Assembly (NCBI RefSeq): GCF_030813715.1
Contig: NZ_JAUSUZ010000001.1
Location: 7,006,001-7,070,000, forward strand
Origin: Catenuloplanes indicus
GTDB lineage: Bacteria; Actinomycetota; Actinomycetes; Mycobacteriales; Micromonosporaceae
Length of the DNA stretch: 64,000 bases
Direction of reading: 5' to 3'
In this document: positions 1-10,093 of the stretch, one piece after another
Numbering within the stretch: the stretch's first letter is position 1
Layout of the letters: each line of letters starts with the position of its first letter
Position numbers and translations under genes: made by a program
The notes under the pieces: model-generated
What the model was told of the DNA's origin: nothing
Databases searched by the model: none
Seen by the model: only the letters and a program-made list of their open reading frames with translations

Positions 1-2
1 TG

Positions 3-761
3 ACCGACCGCGGCCTCATCCGGAGCGGTAACCAGGACTGTGCCTACGCCGGGCGCTACCTGGCGGCCGTCGCCGACGGCATGGGTGGCATGGCCGCCGG
101 CGAGGTGGCCAGCCAGCTGACCATCGAGGCAGTGCAACCCTTCGACGCGCTCATCGCCGACGAGCAGCAGGTCGAGGCGCTGCACGCGATGGTGGAGGCG
201 GCGAACGCGCGCATCCACGAGCACGTCTCGGCGAACCCGACGCTCCAGGGCATGGGCACCACGCTCACCGCGCTGCTCTTCTCCGGCACCCAGTTCGCGC
301 TGGTGCACGTCGGTGACTCCCGGGCGTACCTGCTGCGCGACGGCAAGCTGGTGCAGCTCACCCGCGACGACACGTACGTGCAGATGCTGGTGGACGAGGG
401 CGTGATCACCGAGGACGAGGCGACCGTGCACCCGCGCCGGTCCGTCGTCACCCAGGCGCTGCAGGGCGAGGCGGTCGCACCGGCGTACGCGAAGATCCCG
501 CCGCAGGCCGGCGACCGCTGGCTGCTCTGCTCCGACGGCCTGTCCGGCGTGGTGTCCGCGGAGACCATGGCGCAGACCATGTCCGACTACCCGGACATGC
601 AGGAGTGCGCGAAGCGGCTCATCGATCTCGCGCTGCGCGCCGGCGGGCCGGACAACATCACCGTGGTACTGGCCGAACTGGTCGACGACACGGCCGACCC
701 GGACCCGCAGGGAGCCACCTGCGCGTCCGAGCCGGCGACCCCCGCGGAAGCGGTGAGCTGA
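3..761 (+). CDS. PP2C-family serine/threonine protein phosphatase, 5' end outside window
   Basis: Metal-dependent phosphatase that should remove phosphate from Ser/Thr residues and counter eukaryotic-type kinases. The frame is open from base 3, so the true start lies left of the window; 252 residues are visible. Family motifs run in order: an N-terminal SGNQD segment, VADGMGG (residues 23-29 of the visible part, metal-binding Asp25), GMGTTLTAL, HVGDSRAYLL, a CSDGLSG metal site and GGPDNITVVL near the C-terminus. All usual metal-binding Asp positions are present, so it should be active. The tail after the domain is short and acidic with no membrane segment, so this is a soluble stand-alone phosphatase. 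In actinobacteria such genes often sit beside FHA, RodA, PBP and pkn genes, which would lie to the left. Confidence 0.93.
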   Translation, partial: TDRGLIRSGNQDCAYAGRYLAAVADGMGGMAAGEVASQLTIEAVQPFDALIADEQQVEALHAMVEAANARIHEHVSANPTLQGMGTTLTALLFSGTQFALVHVGDSRAYLLRDGKLVQLTRDDTYVQMLVDEGVITEDEATVHPRRSVVTQALQGEAVAPAYAKIPPQAGDRWLLCSDGLSGVVSAETMAQTMSDYPDMQECAKRLIDLALRAGGPDNITVVLAELVDDTADPDPQGATCASEPATPAEAVS

Positions 762-844
762 GACAACCCCGGCCGAATCGCGCGGGCGCGCGACCTGCGG
801 TAGGTTCTGACCGGTCGCGGAAAACCCCGCGCTGCCCCCGGTGA

Positions 845-3178
845 GTGGTGATGACCTCTACGCGCCTCGCGACGGCGATGCTGCCCCTCGGCGACGCCGC
901 ACCCACCCGCCCCCGGGCCCGGTTCGGCGCCGTCGCCGCCGGCACGCTCCTCGCCGTCGCGCTCGTCGTCGCGGTGAACAGTCTCGGCGTGCTGCCCGGC
1001 CGGGCCGGCGTCGCGCTGGACAATCTGGCGCAGCTCGCGGCCGGTACCGCCGCCGCGTTCTGCTGCCTGATCACCGCGCGCGGCCTGACCGGACCCGGCC
1101 GCGCCTGGCGCCGGCTGATCGGCGCCGGCATGATCGGCTGGTCGCTCGGCCAGGTCGTCTGGACCGTGCACCAGCTCTTCGGCGGCGCCTACCTGCCCGG
1201 CCCGGCCCCGGCCGAGCTCGGCTACATGGCGCTGCCGGTCTTCGCGCTCTGGGCGCTGCTGACCGTCACCGCGGTCTCACCGCGCCGCGTGCTCGGCCAC
1301 TCCCGGCACACCCGCGTGGTCGCGATGCTGGACGTGGTGGTCGTGCTCGGGTCCGTGGTCATGCTGTCCTGGGCGCCGATCCGCGCGGTGCTGCAGGGTG
1401 AGGGCCCGCCCGGCGCGATGGTCGCCGGCGTCGCCCACCTGGTGGTGGACGCGCTGCTCGGCGCGCTGCTCGGCCTGCTCCTGGTGCTTCGCCGGCCACC
1501 CCGCGCGCTGCGGGCACAACTGCTGCTGCTCGGCGGCGGCCTGCTCGCGCTGACCGTCTCGGACGGCTTCTACGCCTACCTGGTGGCCACGGACGCGCAC
1601 CGGATGACGCCGCTGCACAGCGCGGGCTGGGTGCTCGGCCCGGCGCTGATCGCACTGGCCGCGCTGGCCCGCGCACCCGAGGAACCGGCGGCCGAACAGG
1701 ACGACCTCGACCCGGTCCTGCTGCTGCTGCCGATCCTGCCGGTGGTCGCGACCGGCGTGACCATCGCGATCCGCACGCTGATCGGCCACCCGCTGACCTG
1801 GCCGGAGGTGGCGCTCGGCTGGCTCGGGCTGTTCCTGGTGATCGTTCGCCAGCTGGTGACCATCGTGGACAACCGCGCGCTGCTGCTGTCCGTCGCGGAG
1901 GCCCGGCGCCGGCTCGCCCACCAGGCCACGCACGACCCGCTGACCGGCCTGGCCAACCGCGAGCTGTTCGGCCGGCGGCTGAGCGCGGCCGTGGACGCGC
2001 ACCGAGAGGAGGGCCGCCCGGTCGCGCTGCTCTTCGTCGACCTGGACGACTTCAAGTTCGTCAACGACAGCTTCGGGCACGCGGCCGGCGACCGGATGCT
2101 GCAGGAGATCGCGGCCCGGCTGCAGCGCTGCGTGCGCTGCGACGACATGGTGGCCCGGCTCGGCGGCGACGAGTTCGCGGTGCTGCTGGAGGCCGACCCG
2201 GGCGCGCCCGGCCTGGTCGGGGAGCGGATCCTGGCCGCCGTCCGGGAACCGGTGCTGATCGACGGCAAGCCGGTGTCGGTCGCGGCCAGCGTCGGCGTGG
2301 TCGCGCCCGAACCGTACGACATCGGCCTCACCGGCGACGCGCTGCTGCGACGTGCCGACGCGGCCATGTACGCCGGCAAGCGACGCGGCAAGAACATCAT
2401 GGTCCGGTACGCCGGCACGCGCGACGGCGGCGGCGACGCCGACCTGCCCGGCCTGCTCGCCGAGGCGCTGGCCGCCGGTCCCGCCGCCTCCGGTTTCACG
2501 GTCCACTACCAGCCGATCGTGGACCTGCACGGCGACGCCGTCCTGGCCGTCGAGGCACTCGCCCGCTGGACCCACCCCGACCTCGGCGTGATCGGCCCGG
2601 ACGTCTTCGTCGCGGTCGCCGAACGCGCCGGCCTGGTCGCCGCGCTGGACGACTTCGTCCTCGACACCGCCGCCCGCGACGCCCGCGCTCTGGCCGCGCT
2701 GCACGGCCGCGACGTCGCCCTGCACGTGAACGTCTCCGCCGGCCGCCTCGGCCGCCCCGAGCTGGAGATCGCGGTCGCGGACGCGCTCCGCCGCCACCGG
2801 CTCCCCCCGGAACTGCTCATCCTGGAGATCACCGAAACCCGCCGGATCGCCGACCTGGACGCCGCCGTAGCCGCCGCCGCCCGCCTGGCCGCGATGGGCG
2901 TCCGCCTCGCCCTCGACGACTTCGGCACCGGCTTCAACTCCCTCGCCCAGCTGCACGCCCTCCCGATCGCCATCGTCAAACTCGACGCCACCCTGACGAC
3001 CGCGGACGACCGCTCCCGCGCCCTGGTCAGCTCCGTCCTGTCGATCTGCCGCGACATGGGCGCCTCGGTGATAGCCGAGGGCATCGAGGACACCCCCCAG
3101 GCCGCCACGCTGGCCGCCCTCGGCTGCCCCCTCGGCCAGGGCTACCTCTACGGCGCCCCGGCCCCCCTCCCGGCCTAG
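845..3178 (+). CDS. Membrane-bound GGDEF-EAL protein (cyclic di-GMP turnover)
   Basis: A 777-residue two-domain enzyme for making and/or breaking cyclic di-GMP. The N-terminal third (about residues 20-330) is a series of hydrophobic helices, likely a membrane sensor. The diguanylate cyclase domain has an intact GGDEF motif at residues 440-444, preceded by RCDD five residues upstream, the inhibitory I-site pattern. The C-terminal phosphodiesterase domain has EAL at 570-572, then EITET, LDDFGTGFNSL and VKLD, so its metal site also looks complete. Both halves look catalytically competent, so net direction cannot be read from sequence. The start could be the GTG at 845 or 848 or the ATG at 851. 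It appears to be a single-gene unit; the next 396 bp have no gene. A second protein of the same design lies at 41114-43459. Confidence 0.93.
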   Translation: MVMTSTRLATAMLPLGDAAPTRPRARFGAVAAGTLLAVALVVAVNSLGVLPGRAGVALDNLAQLAAGTAAAFCCLITARGLTGPGRAWRRLIGAGMIGWSLGQVVWTVHQLFGGAYLPGPAPAELGYMALPVFALWALLTVTAVSPRRVLGHSRHTRVVAMLDVVVVLGSVVMLSWAPIRAVLQGEGPPGAMVAGVAHLVVDALLGALLGLLLVLRRPPRALRAQLLLLGGGLLALTVSDGFYAYLVATDAHRMTPLHSAGWVLGPALIALAALARAPEEPAAEQDDLDPVLLLLPILPVVATGVTIAIRTLIGHPLTWPEVALGWLGLFLVIVRQLVTIVDNRALLLSVAEARRRLAHQATHDPLTGLANRELFGRRLSAAVDAHREEGRPVALLFVDLDDFKFVNDSFGHAAGDRMLQEIAARLQRCVRCDDMVARLGGDEFAVLLEADPGAPGLVGERILAAVREPVLIDGKPVSVAASVGVVAPEPYDIGLTGDALLRRADAAMYAGKRRGKNIMVRYAGTRDGGGDADLPGLLAEALAAGPAASGFTVHYQPIVDLHGDAVLAVEALARWTHPDLGVIGPDVFVAVAERAGLVAALDDFVLDTAARDARALAALHGRDVALHVNVSAGRLGRPELEIAVADALRRHRLPPELLILEITETRRIADLDAAVAAAARLAAMGVRLALDDFGTGFNSLAQLHALPIAIVKLDATLTTADDRSRALVSSVLSICRDMGASVIAEGIEDTPQAATLAALGCPLGQGYLYGAPAPLPA

Positions 3179-3574
3179 GTCCTGTATCGAAGTGGATGGC
3201 CGGGCTGCGGCGAGGCCCGGGCGCCGCCTGGCCGCACGTCGCAAAAGCCCACATACAACACCGGTATGAGGGCTTCCGCGCCGCACACCCGGACGACACC
3301 TGGACCACGCCTCGCTCCGACCCCACGTGCCACGCCACCGTCACTTCCGCGGCCGCCGGCCTTCCGGCGAAGGGATCTGCGCGGAGCGGCCCGCTGCGCG
3401 GAAAAGTCCGCTGTGCGCAAAGGCCCGCTGCGCGGGAAGATCCGCGCTGCATCGAAAAATGTTCGCTGCGCGTTGAAGCGTCCGGCGACGATGCCACCGG
3501 GGCCGCGGAAGAGCCCGTCACCGGGCACGTCGTGCCCGAGATATCACGATGAAGAACGCGGGGAAAGCCGCGTG
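3179..3574. other. 396-bp gene-free stretch between GGDEF-EAL gene and ohr
   Basis: No open frame here has a recognisable protein or a convincing ribosome site. The only structure I see is the degenerate 17-nt tandem repeat at 3391-3480. The flanking genes converge on this interval, yet I see no clear hairpin terminator in it. Confidence 0.6.
3391..3480. repeat. Degenerate tandem repeat, period about 17 nt
   Basis: Five adjacent units share a CCGCTGCGCGGAAAAG-like core: 3391-3407, 3408-3424 and 3425-3441 (17 nt each), then two looser copies at 3442-3461 and 3462-3480. Each unit alternates a GC-rich half (CGCTGCGCG) with a short A-rich half (GAAAA, CAAAG, GAAGA, GAAAAA, TGAAG). It lies in non-coding sequence between two convergent genes. 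Function is unknown. Confidence 0.7.
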
Positions 3575-3994
3575 TCAGACGTGGATGATCTCGACCGGGA
3601 TGTTGCCGCGGACTGCGTTGGAGTAGGGGCAGACCTGCTCGGCGGCGTCGGTGAGGGCCTTGGCGGCGGTGGCGTCGAGCGTGGGCAGCGAGACCTCGAG
3701 CGTGACCGTCAGGTTCAGGGCCGGGCGGTCGGTCGCGCGGACCAGGCCGACCTTCGCGTTGACCGTGGATGCGCCCAGGTCGAGCTTGTCCTTGCGGGCG
3801 ACCGTCCGCATCGCGGAGTGGAAGCAGGCCGCGAAACCGGCCGCGAACAGCTGCTCCGGGTTGGTCGCGCCGCCGGCGCCGCCGAGTTCCTTCGGGGCGG
3901 CGACCGGGAAGTCGATCAGGCCGTCGCTGGACGCGACCGCGCCGTTGCGCCCGTCGCCGGACGACGTCACCTCGGCGGTGTAGATGGCCGACAT
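3575..3994 (-). CDS. ohr: Organic hydroperoxide resistance protein (Ohr/OsmC family)
   Basis: Thiol peroxidase that reduces organic and fatty-acid hydroperoxides in the cytoplasm. The ATG at 3994 gives 139 residues, the usual Ohr length. The two reactive cysteines are in their family contexts: Cys57 in AACFHSAM (peroxidatic) and Cys122 in QVCPYSNA (resolving). An N-terminal Arg16 and a Glu47 just before the first Cys fit the Arg/Glu pair of the Ohr active site. The upstream regulator gene ends only 5 bp before this start, so ohrR-ohr is an operon. The frame could be extended upstream, but that would run into ohrR and adds only low-complexity residues. Confidence 0.95.
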   Translation of the reverse strand: MSAIYTAEVTSSGDGRNGAVASSDGLIDFPVAAPKELGGAGGATNPEQLFAAGFAACFHSAMRTVARKDKLDLGASTVNAKVGLVRATDRPALNLTVTLEVSLPTLDATAAKALTDAAEQVCPYSNAVRGNIPVEIIHV

Positions 3995-3999
3995 GTGCC

Positions 4000-4455
4000 T
4001 CACTCCTTCGTACCGTTGATGGTGTTGGTGATTTTTTCCAGGGTTCGGTGCAGCTGGACGTATTCGTCGAGCGAGATGCCGAGGCCGCCGGCGATCGTCA
4101 TCGGGACGGCCGCGCACTCGGTGCGCAGCTCGCGGCCCGCGTCGGTGAGCCGGATCTCGACCACGCGCTCGTCGGACGCGCGCCGCGCCCGGTGGATCAG
4201 CCCGGCCGTCTCGACGCGCTTGAGCATCGGCGAGAGCGTGCCGGAGTCGAGCCGCAGCGCCTCGCCCAGCTCCTTGACCGTGACGGCGTCGTCCGGCCGC
4301 TCCCAGAGCACCAGCAGCACCAGGTATTGCGGGTAGGTCAGGCCGACGCGGTCGAGCAGTGGCCGGTAGAGGTCGGTCACCGCGCGCGACGCCGAATAGA
4401 GCGCGAAGCAGAGCTGGTAGCGCAGGCCCATGCCGATCGCCGGATCATCCGTCAC
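4000..4455 (-). CDS. ohrR: MarR-family peroxide-sensing repressor OhrR
   Basis: DNA-binding repressor of the MarR family that controls ohr and is released when a cysteine is oxidised by organic hydroperoxides. The protein (151 residues from the GTG at 4455) has the diagnostic N-terminal Cys in YQLCFALYSA, then the winged-helix region with TVKELGEALRLDSGTLSPML and DERVVEIRLT in the wing. I prefer the GTG at 4455 over a TTG at 4476 because the TTG overlaps the predicted operator at 4474-4484. It is transcribed with ohr and presumably autoregulated. Confidence 0.93.
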   Translation of the reverse strand: MTDDPAIGMGLRYQLCFALYSASRAVTDLYRPLLDRVGLTYPQYLVLLVLWERPDDAVTVKELGEALRLDSGTLSPMLKRVETAGLIHRARRASDERVVEIRLTDAGRELRTECAAVPMTIAGGLGISLDEYVQLHRTLEKITNTINGTKE

Positions 4456-4473
4456 CGGACAGAGGCTAGTGCC

Positions 4474-4484
4474 CAATTAAATTG
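4474..4484. promoter_or_regulatory. Predicted OhrR operator (perfect inverted repeat)
   Basis: CAATT-A-AATTG is a perfect 5-bp inverted repeat around one central base. It is an AT-rich island in very GC-rich DNA and matches the core of known OhrR operators. It lies 18 bp upstream of the ohrR GTG and 39 bp upstream of the divergent gene at 4524, so repression of ohrR-ohr is expected and an effect on the divergent gene is possible. Confidence 0.75.
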
Positions 4485-4523
4485 TGCACAACCTAAAACC
4501 CCTTCGCGGGTACGCTGAGGCGG

Positions 4524-5126
4524 GTGAGCCACGTCGCAGGACTCCTGCTCGCCGCCGGCGCCGGCCGCCGCTACGGCATGCCGAAGGCGCTCGTCCCGCT
4601 GGACGGCGAGCTGCTGGTCGATCGCGCCGCTCGCACGCTCACCGCCGGCGGCTGCGACTCCGTGCTGGTCGTGCTCGGTGCGGCCGCGGCCGAGGTGCGC
4701 GCCCGGGCCGCGCTGACCGGCGCGGACGTGGTCGTCAACGACGACTGGCCGTCCGGCATGGGCTCGTCGCTGCGCGCCGGCCTGTCCGCGCTGGCCACCC
4801 GGCCCGAGGTGGACGCGGCGCTGGTGCTGCTGGTCGACCTGCCCGGCATGACCGCGGCCGGCGTGGCCCGGCTGGTCGCCGCGGGCGGCCGGGACGCGCT
4901 GGCGATGGGCGGCTACGGCGATCGGCGCGGCCACCCGGTGCTGCTCGGCCGTGACCACTGGGCCGGTGTGGCCGCGCTCGCGGACGGCGACGTCGGCGCC
5001 CGGCCCTACCTGCGCGCGCACCGGGACGCCGTGCGCGTGGTGCCGGTCGGCGACGTGGCGTCCGACGAGGACCTGGACGTCCCGGCGGTTTCCGGCACGC
5101 AAAATGAGGATCAAAGTGCTTCATGA
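4524..5126 (+). CDS. MobA/MocA-like nucleotidyltransferase
   Basis: Transfers a nucleotide to a cofactor or sugar phosphate; the closest match in pattern is the molybdenum-cofactor cytidylyltransferase group (MocA/MobA-like NTP transferase). The N-terminus has LLLAAGAGRRYGMPKAL, the nucleotide-binding loop with its Lys, then VLLVDLPGM, the D-x-P metal site. Length is 200 residues from a GTG at 4524. It directly precedes uraD-uraH-uricase. In actinobacteria such genes often accompany xanthine dehydrogenase, a molybdenum enzyme that feeds urate into this pathway; no xdh gene is seen here. The assignment to molybdopterin rather than another NTP acceptor is inferred from context. Confidence 0.82.
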   Translation: MSHVAGLLLAAGAGRRYGMPKALVPLDGELLVDRAARTLTAGGCDSVLVVLGAAAAEVRARAALTGADVVVNDDWPSGMGSSLRAGLSALATRPEVDAALVLLVDLPGMTAAGVARLVAAGGRDALAMGGYGDRRGHPVLLGRDHWAGVAALADGDVGARPYLRAHRDAVRVVPVGDVASDEDLDVPAVSGTQNEDQSAS

Positions 5127-5142
5127 TCGATGCCCGGGCTGA

Positions 5143-5649
5143 TTGACTGTCCCGGTGACGCTCGCCGAACTCAACGCACTGCCGGAGGACCGGGCGCGCG
5201 CGGAGCTGCGCACCTGCTGCGCCTCGACCCGGTGGGCGACCGAGGTGGCCGCGCGCCGCCCGTACCCGCGGCTCGAGGATCTCTTGAAGGTCGGCGACGC
5301 CGCGCTGGCCGTGCTGAGCTGGGACGACGTGCTGGAGGCGCTGGCCGCGCACCCGCGGATCGGGCAGCGCGTGACCGGTGCCGGCCGGGAGAGCGCCTGG
5401 TCGCGGCGGGAGCAGTCCGGCATGGACGCCGCGACCGACGACGTGCGCGCCGCGCTGGCCGAGGCGAACGCGGCGTACGAGGAACGGTTCGGGCACGTGT
5501 TCCTGATCTTCGCGAGCGGGCGGTCCGACGTGGAGATGCTGGCCGCGGCGCGGGAACGGCTCGGCAACGACGAGGCGGCCGAGCGGCGCGTGGTGCACGG
5601 CGAACTCACGAAGATCGTGCGGCTGCGGCTGGAGAGGCTGTTCGGATGA
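5143..5649 (+). CDS. uraD: OHCU decarboxylase
   Basis: Decarboxylates 2-oxo-4-hydroxy-4-carboxy-5-ureidoimidazoline to S-allantoin, the last step of urate oxidation. The 168-residue protein has the family's core AAHPRIGQR with the catalytic His, an N-terminal helical segment with ELRTCCASTRWATEV, and FLIFASGRS. I use the TTG at 5143; a GTG at 5155 is also possible. Its stop overlaps the start of uraH by four bases (5646-5649), so the two are translationally coupled. Confidence 0.93.
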   Translation: MTVPVTLAELNALPEDRARAELRTCCASTRWATEVAARRPYPRLEDLLKVGDAALAVLSWDDVLEALAAHPRIGQRVTGAGRESAWSRREQSGMDAATDDVRAALAEANAAYEERFGHVFLIFASGRSDVEMLAAARERLGNDEAAERRVVHGELTKIVRLRLERLFG

Positions 5650-5984
5650 TCGAGTACGCGAGCATCTCCACGCACATCCTGGACACCGTCTCCGGTGAGC
5701 CGGCCCGCGGCGTCTACGTGCGGCTGGAGCGGCGCGACGCGGACGGCTGGTCGATGATCGCGGAGGGGCACACCGACGACGACGGGCGGCTGCGCGAGTG
5801 GGCGCCGATCAACGCGTGGCAGGCGGGCGGCTACCGGCTGGTCTTCTACGTGGAGCCGTACCTGGGCGGGAACGCGTTCTTCCCGGAGATCACGGTCGCG
5901 TTCCACGTCCACGACCCGAAGCGGCACTACCACGTACCACTGCTGCTCAGCCCGTACGGATACACCACCTATCGAGGGAGCTGA
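5646..5984 (+). CDS. uraH: 5-hydroxyisourate hydrolase (transthyretin-like)
   Basis: Hydrolyses 5-hydroxyisourate, the product of uricase, to OHCU. The ATG at 5646 gives 112 residues, the normal size. It carries both signature ends: ISTHILDTVSGEPARGV at the N-terminus and the strongly conserved YGYTTYRGS C-terminus, where YRGS separates HIU hydrolases from vertebrate transthyretin. It overlaps uraD by 4 nt and is one base before the uricase GTG, so it is part of a tight operon in which enzyme order is the reverse of reaction order. Confidence 0.96.
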   Translation: MIEYASISTHILDTVSGEPARGVYVRLERRDADGWSMIAEGHTDDDGRLREWAPINAWQAGGYRLVFYVEPYLGGNAFFPEITVAFHVHDPKRHYHVPLLLSPYGYTTYRGS

Positions 5985-5985
5985 C

Positions 5986-6819
5986 GTGGGGATCGTGCTC
6001 GGGCCGAACCGATACGGCAAGGCGGAGACCCGGGTGGTGCGGGTGTCCCGGGGCGCGGACGGCACGCACGCGCTCACCGACCTGAACGTGAGCGTGGCGC
6101 TCTCCGGCGACCTCGAGGACACGCACCTGACCGGCGACAACGCGCACGTGCTGCCGACCGACACGCAGAAGAACACGGTGTACGCGTTCGCGAAGCAGCA
6201 CGGCATCGCGTCGCCGGAGGCGTTCGGGCTGCTGCTGGCGCGGCACTTCACGGCGTCCCAGGAGACGATCACGGGCGCGCGGGTGGAGATCGAGGAGTAC
6301 CCGTGGAACCGGCTCGGGCCGCACTCGTTCTCCCGGGACGGTTCGCTGGTCCGTACCGCGTCGGTGGAGGTCTCGGGTGCCACGGAAACCGTCTTCGGCG
6401 GGCTGGCCGGACTGACGCTGCTCAACTCGACGGACTCGGAGTTCTCCGGCTTCATCCGGGACGGCTACACCACGCTGGCCGAGACGTCGGACCGGATCCT
6501 GGCTACGGCGGTGGACGCGCGGTGGCGGTTCGCCGCTCCCGAGGCCGAGTTCAACGCGGTCTTCTCCGCTGCCCGGGACGCCATGATCGACGCGTTCACC
6601 GGGACCTACAGCTACTCGCTGCAACAGACGCTGTTCGCGATGGGCGAGGCCGTGCTGGAGGCCTGCCCGGATCTCACCGAGGTGCGGCTGCGGCTGCCGA
6701 ACAAGCACCACTTCGTGGTCGACTGCACGCCGTTCGGGCTGGACGCCACGCCCGAGGTGTTCCACGCGGACGACCGCCCGTACGGCCTGATCGAGGGCAC
6801 CGTCGTCCGGGAGGACTGA
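5986..6819 (+). CDS. Urate oxidase (uricase)
   Basis: Cofactor-free oxidase that converts urate and O2 to 5-hydroxyisourate and H2O2. The 277-residue protein matches the family through NRYGKAETRVVRV, HVLPTDTQKNTVYAF with the catalytic Lys/Thr region, ARVEIEEYPWNRL, and LPNKHHFVVD near the C-terminus. The GTG at 5986 follows the uraH stop by one base. As the source of H2O2 and the pathway entry, it sits last in the operon MobA-like-uraD-uraH-uricase. The later pathway genes alc and allB lie about 17 kb away at 23.2-25.6 kb. Confidence 0.96.
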   Translation: MGIVLGPNRYGKAETRVVRVSRGADGTHALTDLNVSVALSGDLEDTHLTGDNAHVLPTDTQKNTVYAFAKQHGIASPEAFGLLLARHFTASQETITGARVEIEEYPWNRLGPHSFSRDGSLVRTASVEVSGATETVFGGLAGLTLLNSTDSEFSGFIRDGYTTLAETSDRILATAVDARWRFAAPEAEFNAVFSAARDAMIDAFTGTYSYSLQQTLFAMGEAVLEACPDLTEVRLRLPNKHHFVVDCTPFGLDATPEVFHADDRPYGLIEGTVVRED

Positions 6820-6949
6820 TCCGGGGTCTCCCTGAGTCTGCGTCGGGGCCGGGCGGTGCGACGTGCGTCGCGTCCGGTGCCGTACAGCGGTGATATGACG
6901 CTCATGTGATGCGTTTTCCCTGTTCAGAGCGGGAATGAGCAGCATCTGA

Positions 6950-8635
<1,686 letters not shown>

Positions 8636-8662
8636 GGCGATTTCCCGGTACGGTCGGAAGTC

Positions 8663-9271
8663 GTGCACGACCTCGTGGACTGGCTCTCGACGCTGCCGCC
8701 GCTCGCCGTCGCCGCCGTCGTCATGCTCATCATCGGCGGGGAGAGCATGGGCATCCCGCTGCCCGGCGAGATCGCCATGGTCTCCGCCGCGCTCCTGTCC
8801 GTCAGCGCCGGTTTCAGCCCCTGGTACATCGCGGTCGGCGCCGCGGTCGGCGCGATCGTCGGCGACTCCATCGGATACGCCATCGGCCGTCGCGGCGGCC
8901 GGCCGCTGCTGATCCGGCTCGGCCGCCGCTTCCCCCGGCATCTCGGCCCGCCCCACCTGGCTCGCGCGGAAAGCGTGTTCGCCACGTGGGGCGTCTGGGC
9001 CGTCTTCTTCGGCCGCTTCGTCGCGCTGCTGCGCATCCTGGCCGGCCCACTCGCCGGCGCGCTGCACGTCCCGTACGGCAAATTCCTGGTCGCCAACGCC
9101 GCCGGCGGCCTCCTCTGGGCCTTCGGCACGGTATTTCTCATCGTCTGGATCGGCGAGGCCGCCGAACGCTACCTCCAGGACTTCGCCTGGGCCGCCCTCC
9201 TCTCGGGCCTGATCATCACGCTCGCCACCACAGCGTGGATCCGCCACCGCACCGAACGCGAACCCGCCTGA
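8663..9271 (+). CDS. DedA-family membrane protein
   Basis: Polytopic inner-membrane protein of the DedA/VTT family, which includes lipid scramblases and flippases for undecaprenyl phosphate and phospholipids. The 202-residue sequence has the family signature ESMGIPLPGEIAMVSAALL, then GDSIGYAIGRRGGRPLL and FFGRFVALLRILAGPLAG, where the acidic residue and the F-x-R-F-x-x-x-R-x-x-x-P-x-x-AG pattern are typical. Several transmembrane stretches are present, including a C-terminal one before a basic tail. The start is a GTG at 8663, 27 bp after the peptidase stop. Its substrate cannot be told from sequence. Confidence 0.93.
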   Translation: MHDLVDWLSTLPPLAVAAVVMLIIGGESMGIPLPGEIAMVSAALLSVSAGFSPWYIAVGAAVGAIVGDSIGYAIGRRGGRPLLIRLGRRFPRHLGPPHLARAESVFATWGVWAVFFGRFVALLRILAGPLAGALHVPYGKFLVANAAGGLLWAFGTVFLIVWIGEAAERYLQDFAWAALLSGLIITLATTAWIRHRTEREPA

Positions 9272-9484
9272 CCCTTTGTCTCACCCGCCACCCCGGCCTC
9301 GCTCCGGCACTTGATCTCGGTGCCTGGTTCTTGGTTCCGGCGCCTGGCCCTGGCCGACGACGACAATATGGTGAAATCTCGGGCACGGAGTGCCCGCTTC
9401 GCGGAGCAGGCAGCACCGAGCCGGTACGCGCAGCCGTGCGACACGGTTTCCGCGCATCATCGGCGCCGATTCGCGGTCGCGACG

Positions 9485-9985
9485 CTACGCGAACGTGTAG
9501 CGCGTCTGGGAATACGGTGCCTTCGTGAAGGCGAGAATCTTGGTCGGCGTGAGTTCGTAGACCGGGGCGGTGTTGCCGTGGCCGGGGTCGGTGAAGGCGC
9601 CGTCGCGGACGATGAAGGTCCAGTCCAGTTTCGACTGCCAGAGCGTGGTCAGGTGGGTGAGGAGGGGCTCGTCGCGGGTGACGGTGGCGGTGCCCTCGAT
9701 GATGACGTCGATGCCGGAGCGGTAGAGGCTGGTGCCGGTGGTGAGGGCGCACGCGGGGTTCGCGGCCAGGTTGACGGCCTTCTGTTCGCGGGCGCCGGTG
9801 CAGAAGTAGGCGCGGCCGTGCAGCCACATCGCGGGGAGCGGGGCCACGTGCGGGCGGCCGTCGGTACGGACCGTGGAGAGCCAGAACATCTCGGCGCCGG
9901 TGAGCACGCGCTCGGCGTCGGGCCAGGGGAGCGGGGCGGAGCCGGGCTCGCTGAATTCCGTGATGTGAGTGCCGGTGAGCGTCAT
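9485..9985 (-). CDS. PNPOx-like flavin/F420-type split-barrel protein
   Basis: Small protein of the pyridoxamine-5'-phosphate oxidase-like split-barrel fold, which in actinobacteria often binds FMN or F420 and reduces diverse substrates. From the ATG at 9985 it has 166 residues. Typical features are MFWLSTVRTDGRPHVAPLPAMW near the N-terminus, KAVNLAANPACALTTG, and a second half with DVIIEGTATVTRD. It stands alone, facing away from the formate dehydrogenase genes, with a 108-bp divergent gap. It is not true PdxH: the pyridoxine-specific C-terminus is missing. Substrate unknown. Confidence 0.82.
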   Translation of the reverse strand: MTLTGTHITEFSEPGSAPLPWPDAERVLTGAEMFWLSTVRTDGRPHVAPLPAMWLHGRAYFCTGAREQKAVNLAANPACALTTGTSLYRSGIDVIIEGTATVTRDEPLLTHLTTLWQSKLDWTFIVRDGAFTDPGHGNTAPVYELTPTKILAFTKAPYSQTRYTFA

Positions 9986-10093
9986 GCCTACCGTCCTACC
10001 GCCCGGGTACGACATTCTCGCGCCGAAAGGGTGGTTGCGACGCCAAGATCGGGGTAGACAGGACGCAGCCGAGCGAACCGGGAGGTGAGTGCC

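Noticed and set aside
3391-3480. CRISPR array
   Set aside because: Units are 17 nt, directly adjacent, with no unique spacers, and no cas gene is present.
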